From: an uncultured Chitinophagaceae bacterium
Lineage (GTDB): Bacteria; Bacteroidota; Bacteroidia; Chitinophagales; Chitinophagaceae
Assembly: GCA_937862815.1 (NCBI GenBank)
Contig: CALMED010000030.1
Location: forward strand, 1-64,000
Reading direction: 5' to 3'
DNA length: 64,000 bases
Part shown: positions 31,028-40,369 of the stretch, one piece after another
Position numbering within the stretch: position 1 is the stretch's first letter
Layout: each line of letters starts with the position of its first letter
Notes under the pieces: generated by a model
Told to the model about the DNA's origin: nothing
The model's input: only the letters and a program-made list of their open reading frames with translations
The model's database searches: none
Made by a program: the position numbers and the translations under genes

Positions 31028-32182
31028 ATGCATTTTCAATTGACCGAAGAACAACGGATGATTCAACAGGCGGCCCGCGATTTTGCCCGACAGGAATGCC
31101 TGCCCGGCGTGATAGAACGCGACGAACGACAGCAGTTTGCCAAAGAGCAGATCCTGAAACTGGCCGACCTTGGCTTTCTGGGTATGATGGTGAAACCCGA
31201 ATACGGCGGCGCCGGCATGGACACCATCAGCTATGTGCTGGCCATGGAAGAGATCAGCAAGATCGACGCCAGTGTGAGCGTTTGCATGAGCGTGAACAAC
31301 AGCCTGGTATGCTACGGGTTGCAGGAGTATGGCACGGAAGAACAGAAACAACAATACCTCGTGCCCCTGGCACAGGGGAAAAAAGACGGCGAACTCTACA
31401 TCGGCGCCTTCCTGCTGAGCGAGCCGGAAGCCGGCAGCGACGCCACCTCACAGCGCACCACGGCCGAAGACAAAGGCGATTACTACCTGCTCAACGGCAC
31501 CAAGAACTGGATCACCAACGGGTCGTCTGCCTCGGTCTACCTGGTGATGGCCCAAACCGATGTCTCAAAAGGGAGCAAGGGCATTAACACCTTCATCGTG
31601 GAGAAGAACTGGCCCGGGGTTTCTGTAGGCGCCAAAGAAAATAAAATGGGCATCCGCGGCAGCGATACGCACAGCATCTCCTTCCAGGATGTGAAAGTGC
31701 CCAAGAGCCACCGGATAGGGGAGGATGGATTCGGTTTTAAGTTTGCCATGAAAACGCTGGCTGGCGGACGCATCGGCATCGCCGCCCAGGCGCTGGGCAT
31801 CGCCAGCGGAGCATACGAACTGGCCCTGAACTATTCCAAAGAACGCAAGGCCTTTGGTAAAGAAATCATGCACCACCAGGCCATTCAGTTCAAACTGGCC
31901 GACATGGCCACCCGCATCGAAGCGGCCCGCCTGCTCTGCCTCAAATCGGCCTGGGAAAAAGACAACCACATTGATTACACCCTCAGCTCCTCCATGGCCA
32001 AAGTGTTTGCCTCCGAAACGGCCATGTGGACCACCACCGAAGCGGTGCAGATCCATGGCGGCTATGGCTATGTAAAGGAATTTCACGTGGAGCGCCTCAT
32101 GCGGGATGCCAAAATCACGCAGATCTACGAAGGCACCAGCGAAGTGCAGCGGATCGTGATCGGGAGAAGTATTTTACAATAA
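31028..32182 (+). CDS. Short-chain type acyl-CoA dehydrogenase
   Basis: 384 residues, normal for the family. The frame is open from 30998, but MHFQLTEEQRMIQQAARDFA is the usual beginning and the promoter box lies just upstream. Visible signatures are the FAD/substrate motif LLSEPEAGSDA, the second motif with QIHGGYGYVKEFHVERLMRDAKI, and the catalytic-base region QIYEGTSEVQRIVIGR (Glu in YEGT). The enzyme oxidises acyl-CoA to trans-2-enoyl-CoA and passes electrons to ETF. It stands alone, with a terminator after it. Confidence 0.95.
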   Translation: MHFQLTEEQRMIQQAARDFARQECLPGVIERDERQQFAKEQILKLADLGFLGMMVKPEYGGAGMDTISYVLAMEEISKIDASVSVCMSVNNSLVCYGLQEYGTEEQKQQYLVPLAQGKKDGELYIGAFLLSEPEAGSDATSQRTTAEDKGDYYLLNGTKNWITNGSSASVYLVMAQTDVSKGSKGINTFIVEKNWPGVSVGAKENKMGIRGSDTHSISFQDVKVPKSHRIGEDGFGFKFAMKTLAGGRIGIAAQALGIASGAYELALNYSKERKAFGKEIMHHQAIQFKLADMATRIEAARLLCLKSAWEKDNHIDYTLSSSMAKVFASETAMWTTTEAVQIHGGYGYVKEFHVERLMRDAKITQIYEGTSEVQRIVIGRSILQ

Positions 32183-32201
32183 ACGCAGTCACAAGCACAG
32201 A

Positions 32202-32230
32202 AAACCGGCCACTTTGCAGCCGGTTTTTTT
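32202..32230 (+). terminator. Rho-independent terminator after the acyl-CoA dehydrogenase gene
   Basis: AAACCGGC (32202-32209) pairs with GCCGGTTT (32219-32226), with a 9-nt loop and a T run through 32230. Confidence 0.75.
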
Positions 32231-32244
32231 AATTTGCATACCTT

Positions 32245-32913
32245 ATGAATGTGAACGCAGCAGCCTGGCAGCAACTGAAAGACGAAACCGCAACAAAAGG
32301 CTGCACCCTTGTGGCCGTATCCAAAACAAAACCCGTTGAAGACATCCGGGCGCTGTACGACCTGGGGCAGCGCGACTTCGGCGAGAACTACGTGCAGGAA
32401 CTGCTAGACAAGCAGGCGCAGTTGCCGGCCGATATCCGCTGGCATTTCATTGGTCACCTGCAGCGCAACAAGGTGAAATACATCGCCCCTTTTGTACATC
32501 TCATTCACGGTGTGGACAGTTACAAACTGCTGGAAGAAATTGACAAGCAGGCGGCAAAAAATAAGCGGTTCATTTCTGTATTGCTGCAAATACACATTGC
32601 ACAGGAAGAGACCAAATTCGGACTCGATGCCGGTGAACTGGCCACCCTGGTGCAAAGCTGGCAGCTACAACCGCTGGCCAACATCCGCATCTGCGGCCTC
32701 ATGGGTATGGCCTCCTTCAGCGACAACCAACAACTCGTCCGATCCGAATTTCATACGCTCCGCCAGTTGTTCGACCAATACCGCCAGCGGCAACTGCCCG
32801 GAATTGAGTTGGAAATTTTATCCATGGGCATGAGCGGCGATTATACCATCGCCCTGGAAGAGGGAAGCACCCTGGTACGCATTGGCAGTCTGCTCTTTGG
32901 CCTCCGCTCCTGA
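32245..32913 (+). CDS. yggS: YggS/PLPBP family pyridoxal phosphate homeostasis protein
   Basis: 222 residues. The PLP-binding lysine lies in LVAVSKTKP, followed by FGENYVQEL, WHFIGHLQRNK and the C-terminal LSMGMSGDY and VRIGSLLFG, all hallmarks of the YggS (COG0325) family. These proteins bind PLP without known catalysis and keep cofactor and amino acid pools balanced. Start 15 nt after the upstream terminator. The near -7 box TTAATTTG (32229-32236) lies 8 nt before the ATG. Confidence 0.95.
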   Translation: MNVNAAAWQQLKDETATKGCTLVAVSKTKPVEDIRALYDLGQRDFGENYVQELLDKQAQLPADIRWHFIGHLQRNKVKYIAPFVHLIHGVDSYKLLEEIDKQAAKNKRFISVLLQIHIAQEETKFGLDAGELATLVQSWQLQPLANIRICGLMGMASFSDNQQLVRSEFHTLRQLFDQYRQRQLPGIELEILSMGMSGDYTIALEEGSTLVRIGSLLFGLRS

Positions 32914-32956
32914 AGGCCCGCTCTTTACGTCTTATCCTGCCGTATCTTGCAACCGT

Positions 32957-34204
32957 ATGGGGATATTTGCAGCCAGCAAGTTGGTTTCATTCCGGCCTTT
33001 GTTTTTACTGATCATCTGCAGCACCGCTTCCGTATTGTGGACGATGAATGCTTTTGCCCAGGTGGAATCGGACGAACGACCACTCAACGTTAGCCAGGAT
33101 GGGATCGGCTTTCACAAGGACTCCGTCTTTCACCTGAACCTGCGCTTCCGCCTGCAAAACCGGTTTGGTTATTATGAGCGTATGGACACCGAAGACCGCC
33201 CCGGTGTGGAAGCCGTGGTACGACGCCTGCGGCTGCGCCTCGATGGTTATGTATTGCACCCGCGCATCGGATACTACATCCAGCTGTCGTTCAGCAGGGC
33301 CGACCAGGACCTTCTCAACGGTCAGGTAGCCCAGGTGATCCGCGACGCCATGGTGTACTATACAGTAAATAAAAAATTCTATGTGGGCTTTGGCCAAAGC
33401 AAACTGCCGGGCAACCGGGAACGGGTGATTTCCTCCGGAAACCTGCAGCTGCCCGATCGCAGCGTGGCCAACCAGGCGTTTACGCTGGACCGTGATTTTG
33501 GCTTTTTCCTGTACTACACGCCCATTAACCTCCCGAACCAGGTACTTCGGCTCAAGTCGGCGCTCACCAGCGGAGAGGGCAGGGGCCAAAACATAACACC
33601 TTACGGATTGAGCTATACCGGCCGTGTGGAATGGCTCCCCATGGGGGCCTTTAAAAACCTGGGCGATTACACAGAGGGCGACCTTGAATTTGAATCCACC
33701 CCCAAATTATCAATTGCATACACCTATAACCTGAATGATGGTACGTTGCGCTCGGGAGGTCAGTTGGGAAGCGTCCTGCCCGTACCGGTGGACATGACCA
33801 CCCAGGTTGCTGACTTTATGTTCAAATACAACGGCTGGGGCGTGATGGGTGAATGGTTTCACCGGCGTGTGAGTGGTTTCAGGTACGATGGATTCAACGA
33901 CCTGGTGATCAACCGCATCGCCCGTGGCACCGGCTTTAACCTGCAGGTGAGTAAAATACTGCACCGCCGCCACGAACTGGTGGTCCGTTATGCCGGTGTT
34001 ACTCCGCAAAAAGGATTTGAGGCCTTTCAGTACCAGCTGCGAACCAGGGGTCTCGGCTACAACCTCTACCTCAACAAGCACCGGGTTAAACTGCAGTATT
34101 ACCTGGGCTTCGACGACCGTACGCATCCCCGCATCGTTCCCGCACTGCAGCATGAATACCGCAACCGCCTGGTATCCATGATTCAGGCAGAGTTGGGCAT
34201 CTAG
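32957..34204 (+). CDS. Porin of the OprP/OprO (phosphate-selective) type
   Basis: 415 residues from the ATG at 32957, which begins a signal peptide ending in NAFAQ; the frame is open from 32882 but overlaps yggS. The beta-barrel pattern of alternating aromatic and polar strands is clear (FRLQNRFGYYERM, RRLRLRLDGYVLHPRIGYYIQLSFSRAD, KFYVGFGQSKLPGNRERV). These segments match the OprP/porin_O_P family in Bacteroidota. It probably forms an outer-membrane channel for anions. Specificity is unproven: no phosphate transport genes are nearby. Confidence 0.8.
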   Translation: MGIFAASKLVSFRPLFLLIICSTASVLWTMNAFAQVESDERPLNVSQDGIGFHKDSVFHLNLRFRLQNRFGYYERMDTEDRPGVEAVVRRLRLRLDGYVLHPRIGYYIQLSFSRADQDLLNGQVAQVIRDAMVYYTVNKKFYVGFGQSKLPGNRERVISSGNLQLPDRSVANQAFTLDRDFGFFLYYTPINLPNQVLRLKSALTSGEGRGQNITPYGLSYTGRVEWLPMGAFKNLGDYTEGDLEFESTPKLSIAYTYNLNDGTLRSGGQLGSVLPVPVDMTTQVADFMFKYNGWGVMGEWFHRRVSGFRYDGFNDLVINRIARGTGFNLQVSKILHRRHELVVRYAGVTPQKGFEAFQYQLRTRGLGYNLYLNKHRVKLQYYLGFDDRTHPRIVPALQHEYRNRLVSMIQAELGI

Positions 34205-34229
34205 AACAAAGACTCCATCCCCGTTCCAT

Positions 34230-35168
34230 TCATTCAGGCTTCTTCTTTCGGCGGAAAACGAGTATCAGAACAAGCACCACGGCTGCCGTGGAGAACAGGG
34301 GAAACAGGTAAAATTTTTTCCGGTTGGCGGCTCCGATCTCCTGGCGGGTTTCAAACGAAATAAACTGCACCCGCGCTTCGCCGGCGCGGTTGTACTCCAA
34401 CACGTAAAAATCGCCGTTGTCGCTTACCCAGCCCCCGGCGGGATACCACCCGCCGGCGGATTGGTAAACAGCCGTAACAAACCGGCGGTGGTCAATTTTT
34501 TTAATGACGGTGCCGGTTGCCGCATAGATGTTGCGCCGGTTGTCGGACCACAACTGGATCACCGGCCGGCTGCTGTCGCCCGTAACGCTGTTCAGCTCAC
34601 CAATTCCGGCTGCAATTTTTTCGGGCTGGTCGCCGGGAAGCAGGGCATACACCTCATCCCGGTTTGAAAACAGCAATACCCCCCGTTGGGTGATGTGCAG
34701 CGGGCCCAGGCCGGAAAATGAAACCTCCGCTATCGGCACACTGTTCCCGGCGGGATCGGTTTGCCAGATTACGGAAGGAATGCCCGCTTCAAGTGCATAG
34801 CGGTTGCCCGCGGCATCCTGCACGAGGCTCTGCTCTTTGGGGGTGCCGGGCAGACTGTCGGATATCCGTTCAACACCTGCCTGTTCTGTATAACGCCAGC
34901 TGTAATGGCCGGCAATCAATAACTGCCGGGTATCGCTGTACCACTGGTGATCACCATAGAGTACCCCGTTGCTGTCGAGCCGCAGCTGGTGAACATGCAA
35001 ACCCGCCGCCACCAGTTTTTTTTCACCCGTTTTCCGCTGCATCCATACGCCCTCCTTGCCGGTAAAATACACGGTGCCGGACCGGTCGGCTACCAGGCTT
35101 CCGCCCGGGTTGGCAATTCCGGACTGTGCCGCACTGAAGCATAGAATGAAGAAAAACAACCGTAGCAT
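34230..35168 (-). CDS. Beta-propeller-like exported protein with C-terminal membrane anchor
   Basis: 312 residues: a signal peptide (LRLFFFILCFSAAQSGIA), a beta-rich middle with repeated D..GN.Y/W-type phrases (VADRSGTVYFTG, VQDAAGNRYALEAG, SDNRRNIYAATG) that suggest a propeller, a single hydrophobic helix (YLFPLFSTAAVVLVLILVF) and a basic end (RRKKKPE). It is therefore likely to be anchored in the inner membrane with its bulk in the periplasm. I do not recognise a named family. It lies 27 bp downstream of the M20 amidohydrolase gene on the same strand, so the two are probably co-transcribed. Confidence 0.7.
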   Translation of the reverse strand: MLRLFFFILCFSAAQSGIANPGGSLVADRSGTVYFTGKEGVWMQRKTGEKKLVAAGLHVHQLRLDSNGVLYGDHQWYSDTRQLLIAGHYSWRYTEQAGVERISDSLPGTPKEQSLVQDAAGNRYALEAGIPSVIWQTDPAGNSVPIAEVSFSGLGPLHITQRGVLLFSNRDEVYALLPGDQPEKIAAGIGELNSVTGDSSRPVIQLWSDNRRNIYAATGTVIKKIDHRRFVTAVYQSAGGWYPAGGWVSDNGDFYVLEYNRAGEARVQFISFETRQEIGAANRKKFYLFPLFSTAAVVLVLILVFRRKKKPE

Positions 35169-35195
35169 GATGAACGTAGTTGTGTTGGCTGAGAA

Positions 35196-36488
35196 TTATT
35201 TTTTACCGCGGCCGTAATCAAAAACCAGGTGACAGAAGGCCCGCACACCCACATCCAACTGGCTGTCGTCCACATAAAAATCGGGCGTATGATGTCCCGT
35301 GGCTTTGGCAGGATCGAGGCCTCTGGGCATACCCCCCAGGTTGAAGAAGAAGGCAGGGGCCTTCTCCCCGTAATACGAGAAATCCTCCGCACCGGTGGTC
35401 CAGGTACCTTCACCCACCTGCTCCATGCCGGCAGCCGCCACCAAAGAAGGAAGAGAAGCGCTTACCAGGTCGGGGGTATTATACGTAACCAGCGTTTTCG
35501 TATCAATCACCACCTCGGCTGTTGCACCATAAGCGGCTGCAATTTGTTCGGCGGTGCGGCGGATCCGCTGGTGTACATCGCGCTGCATGGCTCCGTCGAG
35601 CGTGCGGATGGTGCCGCTGAAACTTACTTCTTCGGGAATGATGTTCTCCCGCACCCCGGCATTGAACTTGCCCACGGTGATGACCACGGGCGCCTTGGTG
35701 AGGTCCTGGCTGCGGCTCACAATGGTCTGCAGCCCGTTGATGATCTGCGCCGAAATCATAATGGGATCAATTCCGTTCCAGGGAGCCGAGCCGTGAGCGC
35801 CCTTGCCTTTCACTTTCACCGTAAACCAATCGCTGCTGGCCATGAACGAACCGCTCTTGTAACGGATTTTTCCCACTTCCAGTCCCGATGAAATGTGCAG
35901 CCCGAAAATGGCGTCCACTTTGGGATTCTCCATCACGCCTTCTTTCACCATCAGGGCGGCACCGCCTTCCTCATCGCCGGGAGGTCCTTCCTCCGCCGGC
36001 TGAAAAATGAACTTCACGGTTCCCGGCACATCTTTACGCATCGAGGCAAGTACTTCGGCCGTACCCATCAGGATCGCCACATGGGTATCATGACCGCAGG
36101 CATGCATCACGGGTACCTGCTGACCAAGGTACTCGGCCACCACAGTGGATTTGAACGGAATGTCCACACGCTCCTTGATCGGGAGCCCGTCAATATCGGC
36201 CCGGAGGGCTACCACCGGACCCGGCTTACCGCCCTTGAGCAGGGCCACCACGCCCGTCTTCGCCACGCCGGTCTGCACCTCCAGTCCCAGCTTACGCAGG
36301 TGGCCGGCAATGTAGGCCATGGTCTGGAATTCCCGGTTGCCCAGCTCGGGATGCTGGTGGATGTGCCGCCGCCATTCAATCACTTTTGGCAGCAGGGCAC
36401 GGGATTTCTGTTCAATCTGCTGCTGGATGGTTTGTGAAGAGGCTGTTAAAGATGTCAGAATAAGGAAGAAGATGAGTGATACACGCAT
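35196..36488 (-). CDS. Exported M20-family amidohydrolase/peptidase
   Basis: 430 residues with a short signal peptide (SLIFFLILTSLTASSQ). The dinuclear metal site of the M20D family is visible: HACGHDTH, the EEGPPGDEEGG region, and GLHISSGLEVG, plus a late TGAEDFSYYGEKAPAFFFNLG. Family members remove acyl groups from amino acids (hippuricase, IAA-amino acid hydrolase, carboxypeptidase). This one should work in the periplasm on peptides or N-acyl amino acids. The lid/dimerisation domain (about 225-330) is present, so the enzyme looks intact. Confidence 0.9.
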   Translation of the reverse strand: MRVSLIFFLILTSLTASSQTIQQQIEQKSRALLPKVIEWRRHIHQHPELGNREFQTMAYIAGHLRKLGLEVQTGVAKTGVVALLKGGKPGPVVALRADIDGLPIKERVDIPFKSTVVAEYLGQQVPVMHACGHDTHVAILMGTAEVLASMRKDVPGTVKFIFQPAEEGPPGDEEGGAALMVKEGVMENPKVDAIFGLHISSGLEVGKIRYKSGSFMASSDWFTVKVKGKGAHGSAPWNGIDPIMISAQIINGLQTIVSRSQDLTKAPVVITVGKFNAGVRENIIPEEVSFSGTIRTLDGAMQRDVHQRIRRTAEQIAAAYGATAEVVIDTKTLVTYNTPDLVSASLPSLVAAAGMEQVGEGTWTTGAEDFSYYGEKAPAFFFNLGGMPRGLDPAKATGHHTPDFYVDDSQLDVGVRAFCHLVFDYGRGKK

Positions 36489-36587
36489 GTGCAGTTTAAT
36501 TTTGAGAACAAGTTAGGAGTTTTTTCCTGAGCGGTGCCGCCGCTGGTACCTGTTACAATGCTTACCATCATAAAAATAACCGGGCTT

Positions 36588-37100
36588 ATGAAATCAATTC
36601 TTTTTGCACTGCTGTTCGTCTTTGTTACTGGTGCAGGAGCTGTTGCTCAAAAAAACAAGTCGTATCCCTACTTCCTTAGTGTCGGTCCTGATTTATTGAT
36701 CCCCGATGGGGAGTTCGATCTGACTCACAGCCCCGGAGTGGGCGCGACGGCCGAAATCGGCTGGCGTACCGGCCGCACACTGGCCCCGGTGGCCGGCTAC
36801 AGCTGGTACAGTATACCCGGTAAAGCGGGAAGAAGCAGTTTAAATGCGCAGGTTGTGCGGGCCGGATTACGGGCCTACCTGGGCAACCTCTACCTTACCG
36901 GTGAAGCCGGCAACATGTTTCAATCGGGCTATGCCAATGGTAATGCATTCGTTTACATGCTGGGCGCCGGCGATGAAGTACGCCTGAGTAAACGCACCCG
37001 TCTCGATATCAGCGGCCGGTATGAATCGTTCAACGCGGTGCGCCGGGTAGGCATTATTGGCGTACGGGCTGCCTTTACGTGGAAATGGGGTGCCAACTAA
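36588..37100 (+). CDS. Small outer-membrane beta-barrel-like protein
   Basis: 170 residues from the ATG at 36588, where a signal peptide begins (MKSILFALLFVFVTGAGAVAQ). The mature part is short alternating strands with Gly and aromatic ends (YFLSVGPDLLIP, GVGATAEIGWRTG, NLYLTGEAGNMFQSG, RLDISGRYESF) and ends in VRAAFTWKWGAN. This suggests an eight-strand barrel of the OmpA/OmpW sort. No family is recognised with certainty and no neighbour gives a clue. Confidence 0.7.
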   Translation: MKSILFALLFVFVTGAGAVAQKNKSYPYFLSVGPDLLIPDGEFDLTHSPGVGATAEIGWRTGRTLAPVAGYSWYSIPGKAGRSSLNAQVVRAGLRAYLGNLYLTGEAGNMFQSGYANGNAFVYMLGAGDEVRLSKRTRLDISGRYESFNAVRRVGIIGVRAAFTWKWGAN

Positions 37101-37109
37101 CCGGCACGA

Positions 37110-37553
37110 TCATCGCTCCCAGAGAATCTTCCGCCCTTTCAGCAGGGCATTGTCGGTAAACTTGATGCGGGAAAGTTCTATCACCCAGATGGTTCCCCGG
37201 AAGAGGGTGGCAACCGGGTACTTGGAGAGATACTTCCGTTCCGCCTTCGCTTTTTCCGATCCTTCGGGTTTACGGAAAACTCCGCTGAACTGGATGCCGC
37301 GGATTTTCGTTTTTTCCAGTTTGTCGGGCAGAACGGTGCCGGCCACCTGGTTGTTACGAAGGGCATCTTCGATGTGCTGGGTGTCTTCGTCCGACTTAAA
37401 CACAAGCAGGTTATCACCGGGCACAAAGGCATAGTAGCAGGAAGCGCAATAGGGCTTGTCGTTCACACTGGTGGCCATGGACAAAACAGTCTGTTCTTCC
37501 AGGAATTTTTCCATTCCGGGTTCCATGGGAGGGGAGACAGGGGATTCACTCAT
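37110..37553 (-). CDS. Pyridoxamine 5'-phosphate oxidase-like FMN-binding split-barrel protein
   Basis: 147 residues. The pattern VLSMATSVNDKPYCASCYYAF...NLLVFKSDEDTQHIEDAL...VAGTVLPD is the PNPOx-like/FMN-binding split barrel found in many small Bacteroidota proteins, and RGIQFSGVF carries the next conserved strand. It probably binds FMN or a related cofactor; the true reaction is unknown. It lies 95 bp downstream of the mutase gene in the same direction, with no visible terminator between them. Confidence 0.8.
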   Translation of the reverse strand: MSESPVSPPMEPGMEKFLEEQTVLSMATSVNDKPYCASCYYAFVPGDNLLVFKSDEDTQHIEDALRNNQVAGTVLPDKLEKTKIRGIQFSGVFRKPEGSEKAKAERKYLSKYPVATLFRGTIWVIELSRIKFTDNALLKGRKILWER

Positions 37554-37648
37554 ATATGCAGATTGGAGGTAGTGATTAATCGGTTTGATGTTGATTTAAA
37601 GATAATGGATTTTCAGCAGCGGCACGGGAACAGGTATGGGCTGCGTAC

Positions 37649-39208
37649 TTATTTGTATTCACCATAAACGGCCCGCAGTTCATCGGCTATTTCGCCCAGG
37701 GTGCATTTGTACTCCACGGCCTCAATGACAGCAGGCATCAGGTTCTCGCCGCTCACCGCACAATCGTTTACCCGTTGCAGGCATTGGTCCACTTTGGCCG
37801 CATCGCGGTTGTTCCGCAATTCCCGCAGCTTTTCGGTCTGCAATTGACGGATGCTGTCATCAATCCGGAACACCGGAGGAGCATGTTCTTCCTGTAGCTG
37901 GAATTTATTGACGCCCACAATGATTTTCGACTGGTCTTCAATCTGTCGTTGGTACTCATAGGCACTGCGGGCAATTTCATCCTGGATAAAACCCTGTTCA
38001 ATGGCACTTACACTGCCGCCCATGGCGTCAATGCGTGCCAGTAATTCGTCTGCTTTCTGTTCGATTTCCTGTGTGAGCGCTTCCACGTAGTAACTGCCGG
38101 CCAAAGGATCCACGGTGTCGGCAGCACCGCTTTCAAAGGCCACAATCTGTTGGGTGCGCAGGGCAATGCGGGCGGCTTCCTCGGTGGGCAAACTCAGCGC
38201 TTCGTCGTACCCGTTGGTATGAAGCGATTGGGTGCCGCCCAATACCGCCGCAAGCGATTGTACCGTTACACGGGAAATATTATTCAGGGGTTGCTGTGCC
38301 GTGAGGGTACTGCCGCCTGTCTGCGTATGAAAGCGCAGCATCATGGCCTTGGGATCCCTGGCGCCCAGCTGTTGCATCATACGGGCCCACATGCGGCGGG
38401 CGGCGCGGAACTTCGCCACTTCTTCAAACAGGTTGTTATGGGCATTAAAGAAAAACGAAAGACGTTTGCCAAATACATCAATGTTCAGACCTTTTGCCAA
38501 CGCTGCTTCCACATAGGCCTTGCCGTTTGCGAGTGTAAAAGCCACTTCCTGCACCGCCGTGCTGCCGGCTTCGCGGATGTGGTAGCCCGAAATTGAGATG
38601 GTGTTCCACCGGGGCAGTTCCCTGCTGCACCACTCGAATATATCGGTGATGATGCGCATGCTGGGCTTGGGAGGATATATGTAAGTACCCCGGGCAGCGT
38701 ATTCTTTCAGGATATCGTTCTGGATGGTACCGGCAATTTTATTCAGGTCGGCACCCTGTTGCTTCGCTAACGCCACATAAAAAGCGAGAAGAATGTAACC
38801 GGTGGCGTTGATGGTCATGGACGTGGATACCTGCTCCAGCTGAATCCCCTTGAAGAGCGTTTGCATGTCTTCAATCGAATCAATGGCCACACCCACTTTG
38901 CCCACTTCCCCTTCGCTAAGCGGATGGTCGCTGTCGTACCCGATCTGGGTGGGCAGGTCAAAGGCCACACTCAGCCCCATCACTCCCTGGCTCAACAGGT
39001 AATGGTAGCGCTTGTTACTTTCTTCCGCCGTGGAAAAGCCGGCATACTGCCGCATGGTCCAGAGCTTGCCCCGGTACATGTCGGGTTGCACCCCACGGGT
39101 GAAGGGAAAGGCGCCGGGCGCTTCCGGAGCACCGGCAGGCAGATCGCCGGGTGTATAGACGGGCTTGACTTCAATGCCGGAGTCGGTAAAACGCTTGGTA
39201 TCGTCCAT
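37649..39208 (-). CDS. Methylmalonyl-CoA mutase-type acyl-CoA mutase, large (catalytic) subunit
   Basis: 519 residues from the ATG at 39208 ([20 protein letters not shown]). The TIM-barrel part of methylmalonyl-CoA mutase is complete: [77 protein letters not shown] and [15 protein letters not shown]. It ends without a B12-binding (DXHXXG) domain, so it needs a separate small subunit, which is not in the window. It should interconvert methylmalonyl-CoA and succinyl-CoA, although isobutyryl-type mutases have the same layout. It follows an uncharacterised membrane protein gene. Confidence 0.9.
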   Translation of the reverse strand: MDDTKRFTDSGIEVKPVYTPGDLPAGAPEAPGAFPFTRGVQPDMYRGKLWTMRQYAGFSTAEESNKRYHYLLSQGVMGLSVAFDLPTQIGYDSDHPLSEGEVGKVGVAIDSIEDMQTLFKGIQLEQVSTSMTINATGYILLAFYVALAKQQGADLNKIAGTIQNDILKEYAARGTYIYPPKPSMRIITDIFEWCSRELPRWNTISISGYHIREAGSTAVQEVAFTLANGKAYVEAALAKGLNIDVFGKRLSFFFNAHNNLFEEVAKFRAARRMWARMMQQLGARDPKAMMLRFHTQTGGSTLTAQQPLNNISRVTVQSLAAVLGGTQSLHTNGYDEALSLPTEEAARIALRTQQIVAFESGAADTVDPLAGSYYVEALTQEIEQKADELLARIDAMGGSVSAIEQGFIQDEIARSAYEYQRQIEDQSKIIVGVNKFQLQEEHAPPVFRIDDSIRQLQTEKLRELRNNRDAAKVDQCLQRVNDCAVSGENLMPAVIEAVEYKCTLGEIADELRAVYGEYK

Positions 39209-39291
39209 AACAGTTCGGTTTGTAGATGCGAAAATGCGTTCTTTTGGCGAACAATGGGAGGGGGTTGCATCATGCAACCGGGTGATCATCA

Positions 39292-39852
39292 TTAGCCCAG
39301 CATCAGCTGCCGGGCTTCCTGGTTCAACAGGCCCGCCACGATGGGTTGCAGGTCGGTATGCGCTTCATGGGTGAGCAGTTCACCGATCTTTTTACCCAGC
39401 GCGGTGCCCGGGGCATCGGTGGGAAGCATACCCGCCACCTGCTGTACAATGAACAGGTGCTGCTCCTTCAGGTTTTTAATGCCATCCCAGGCACGGGACG
39501 AAACATAGATCTGCTGGCTCAGGTTGTATTCAAATTCCGCCTTGATCGTCTGCACCAGCTGGTCACGCAGCTGCGCCACCGTCAGCTCCTGCAGGGGAAA
39601 CCGGCCCAGCAGGGAGGGGAGGGCCAGTCGTTCGCACAGGATGATCAACCGTTCGTAAGCCTGTAATTGCAGGCGGCGGATTTCGGGGTTGGACGATGCG
39701 GGCACAGCCGTGGCAGGTACCGCAGCGGTACCCCCGGTTGGCTGCTTTTGCTCCGATAATAGTTCCTGCCTTCCCTTGATACGCATGTACCATCCGATAA
39801 AGAAGAACAAGACAGCAAAACCAATGGCGAGATAGAGGTATAGATAGTCCAT
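39292..39852 (-). CDS. Uncharacterised membrane-anchored protein, upstream of the mutase gene
   Basis: 186 residues from the ATG at 39852 ([23 protein letters not shown]). One N-terminal membrane helix is followed by a basic stretch, a Pro/Ala/Thr linker (about 35-60) and a helical cytoplasmic domain ([24 protein letters not shown]...[33 protein letters not shown]). I know this type from Bacteroidota genomes but can give no function. It lies 83 bp upstream of the mutase gene in the same direction. Confidence 0.75.
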   Translation of the reverse strand: MDYLYLYLAIGFAVLFFFIGWYMRIKGRQELLSEQKQPTGGTAAVPATAVPASSNPEIRRLQLQAYERLIILCERLALPSLLGRFPLQELTVAQLRDQLVQTIKAEFEYNLSQQIYVSSRAWDGIKNLKEQHLFIVQQVAGMLPTDAPGTALGKKIGELLTHEAHTDLQPIVAGLLNQEARQLMLG

Positions 39853-39931
39853 ATACAGGTGATGCACAAAAATAGGTGTTTGAGCCCAAGCGGAGGCGTA
39901 AACAAATCCCCGTTCCGTCTTGTTTCTTTCT

Positions 39932-39939
39932 TAATTTTG
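39932..39939 (+). promoter_or_regulatory. -7 promoter box of the HesB/IscA gene
   Basis: TAATTTTG matches TAnnTTTG and ends 7 nt before the ATG at 39947, so the leader would be very short. Confidence 0.5.
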
Positions 39940-39946
39940 CAACTTC

Positions 39947-40291
39947 ATGCACATGGAAACCTTTACACAGATACCCGTCAGCTTTACTGCCTCCGCCATA
40001 GCGGAAATCAAGCGCCTTTACCAGCAGCAACCGGCCAACCGCTACCTGCGGGTGGGCGCGAAAGGGGGTGGCTGCTCGGGTCTCACGTACGTGCTTGACT
40101 TTGATGAAAGAAAAGAGCAGGACGAAACCTTCGACATAGCGGGCATTCCCTGCGTGATGGAAAAATCCCACGGACTTTACCTCATGGGTATGGAAATTGA
40201 CTGGGATAATGGTCTCAGCAACCGGGGATTCACCTTCAGCAACCCCAACGCTTCCAAGACCTGCGGATGCGGCACCAGCTTCGCTGTTTAA
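39947..40291 (+). CDS. HesB/IscA/ErpA-type iron-sulphur cluster carrier
   Basis: 114 residues. The three invariant cysteines are present: Cys43 (GGGCSGLTY) and Cys106/Cys108 (TCGCGTSF). An alternative ATG lies two codons on. A-type carriers bind 2Fe-2S or 4Fe-4S clusters and deliver them to apoproteins. The gene is monocistronic here; isc or suf genes are not in the window. Confidence 0.95.
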   Translation: MHMETFTQIPVSFTASAIAEIKRLYQQQPANRYLRVGAKGGGCSGLTYVLDFDERKEQDETFDIAGIPCVMEKSHGLYLMGMEIDWDNGLSNRGFTFSNPNASKTCGCGTSFAV

Positions 40292-40369
40292 TCCTCAATT
40301 TACAGGATACCCACCTCCGGGTATTGGAGAACGGTCGGAATAGTTGTAACTCGCAGTAAAATCTGTGAT

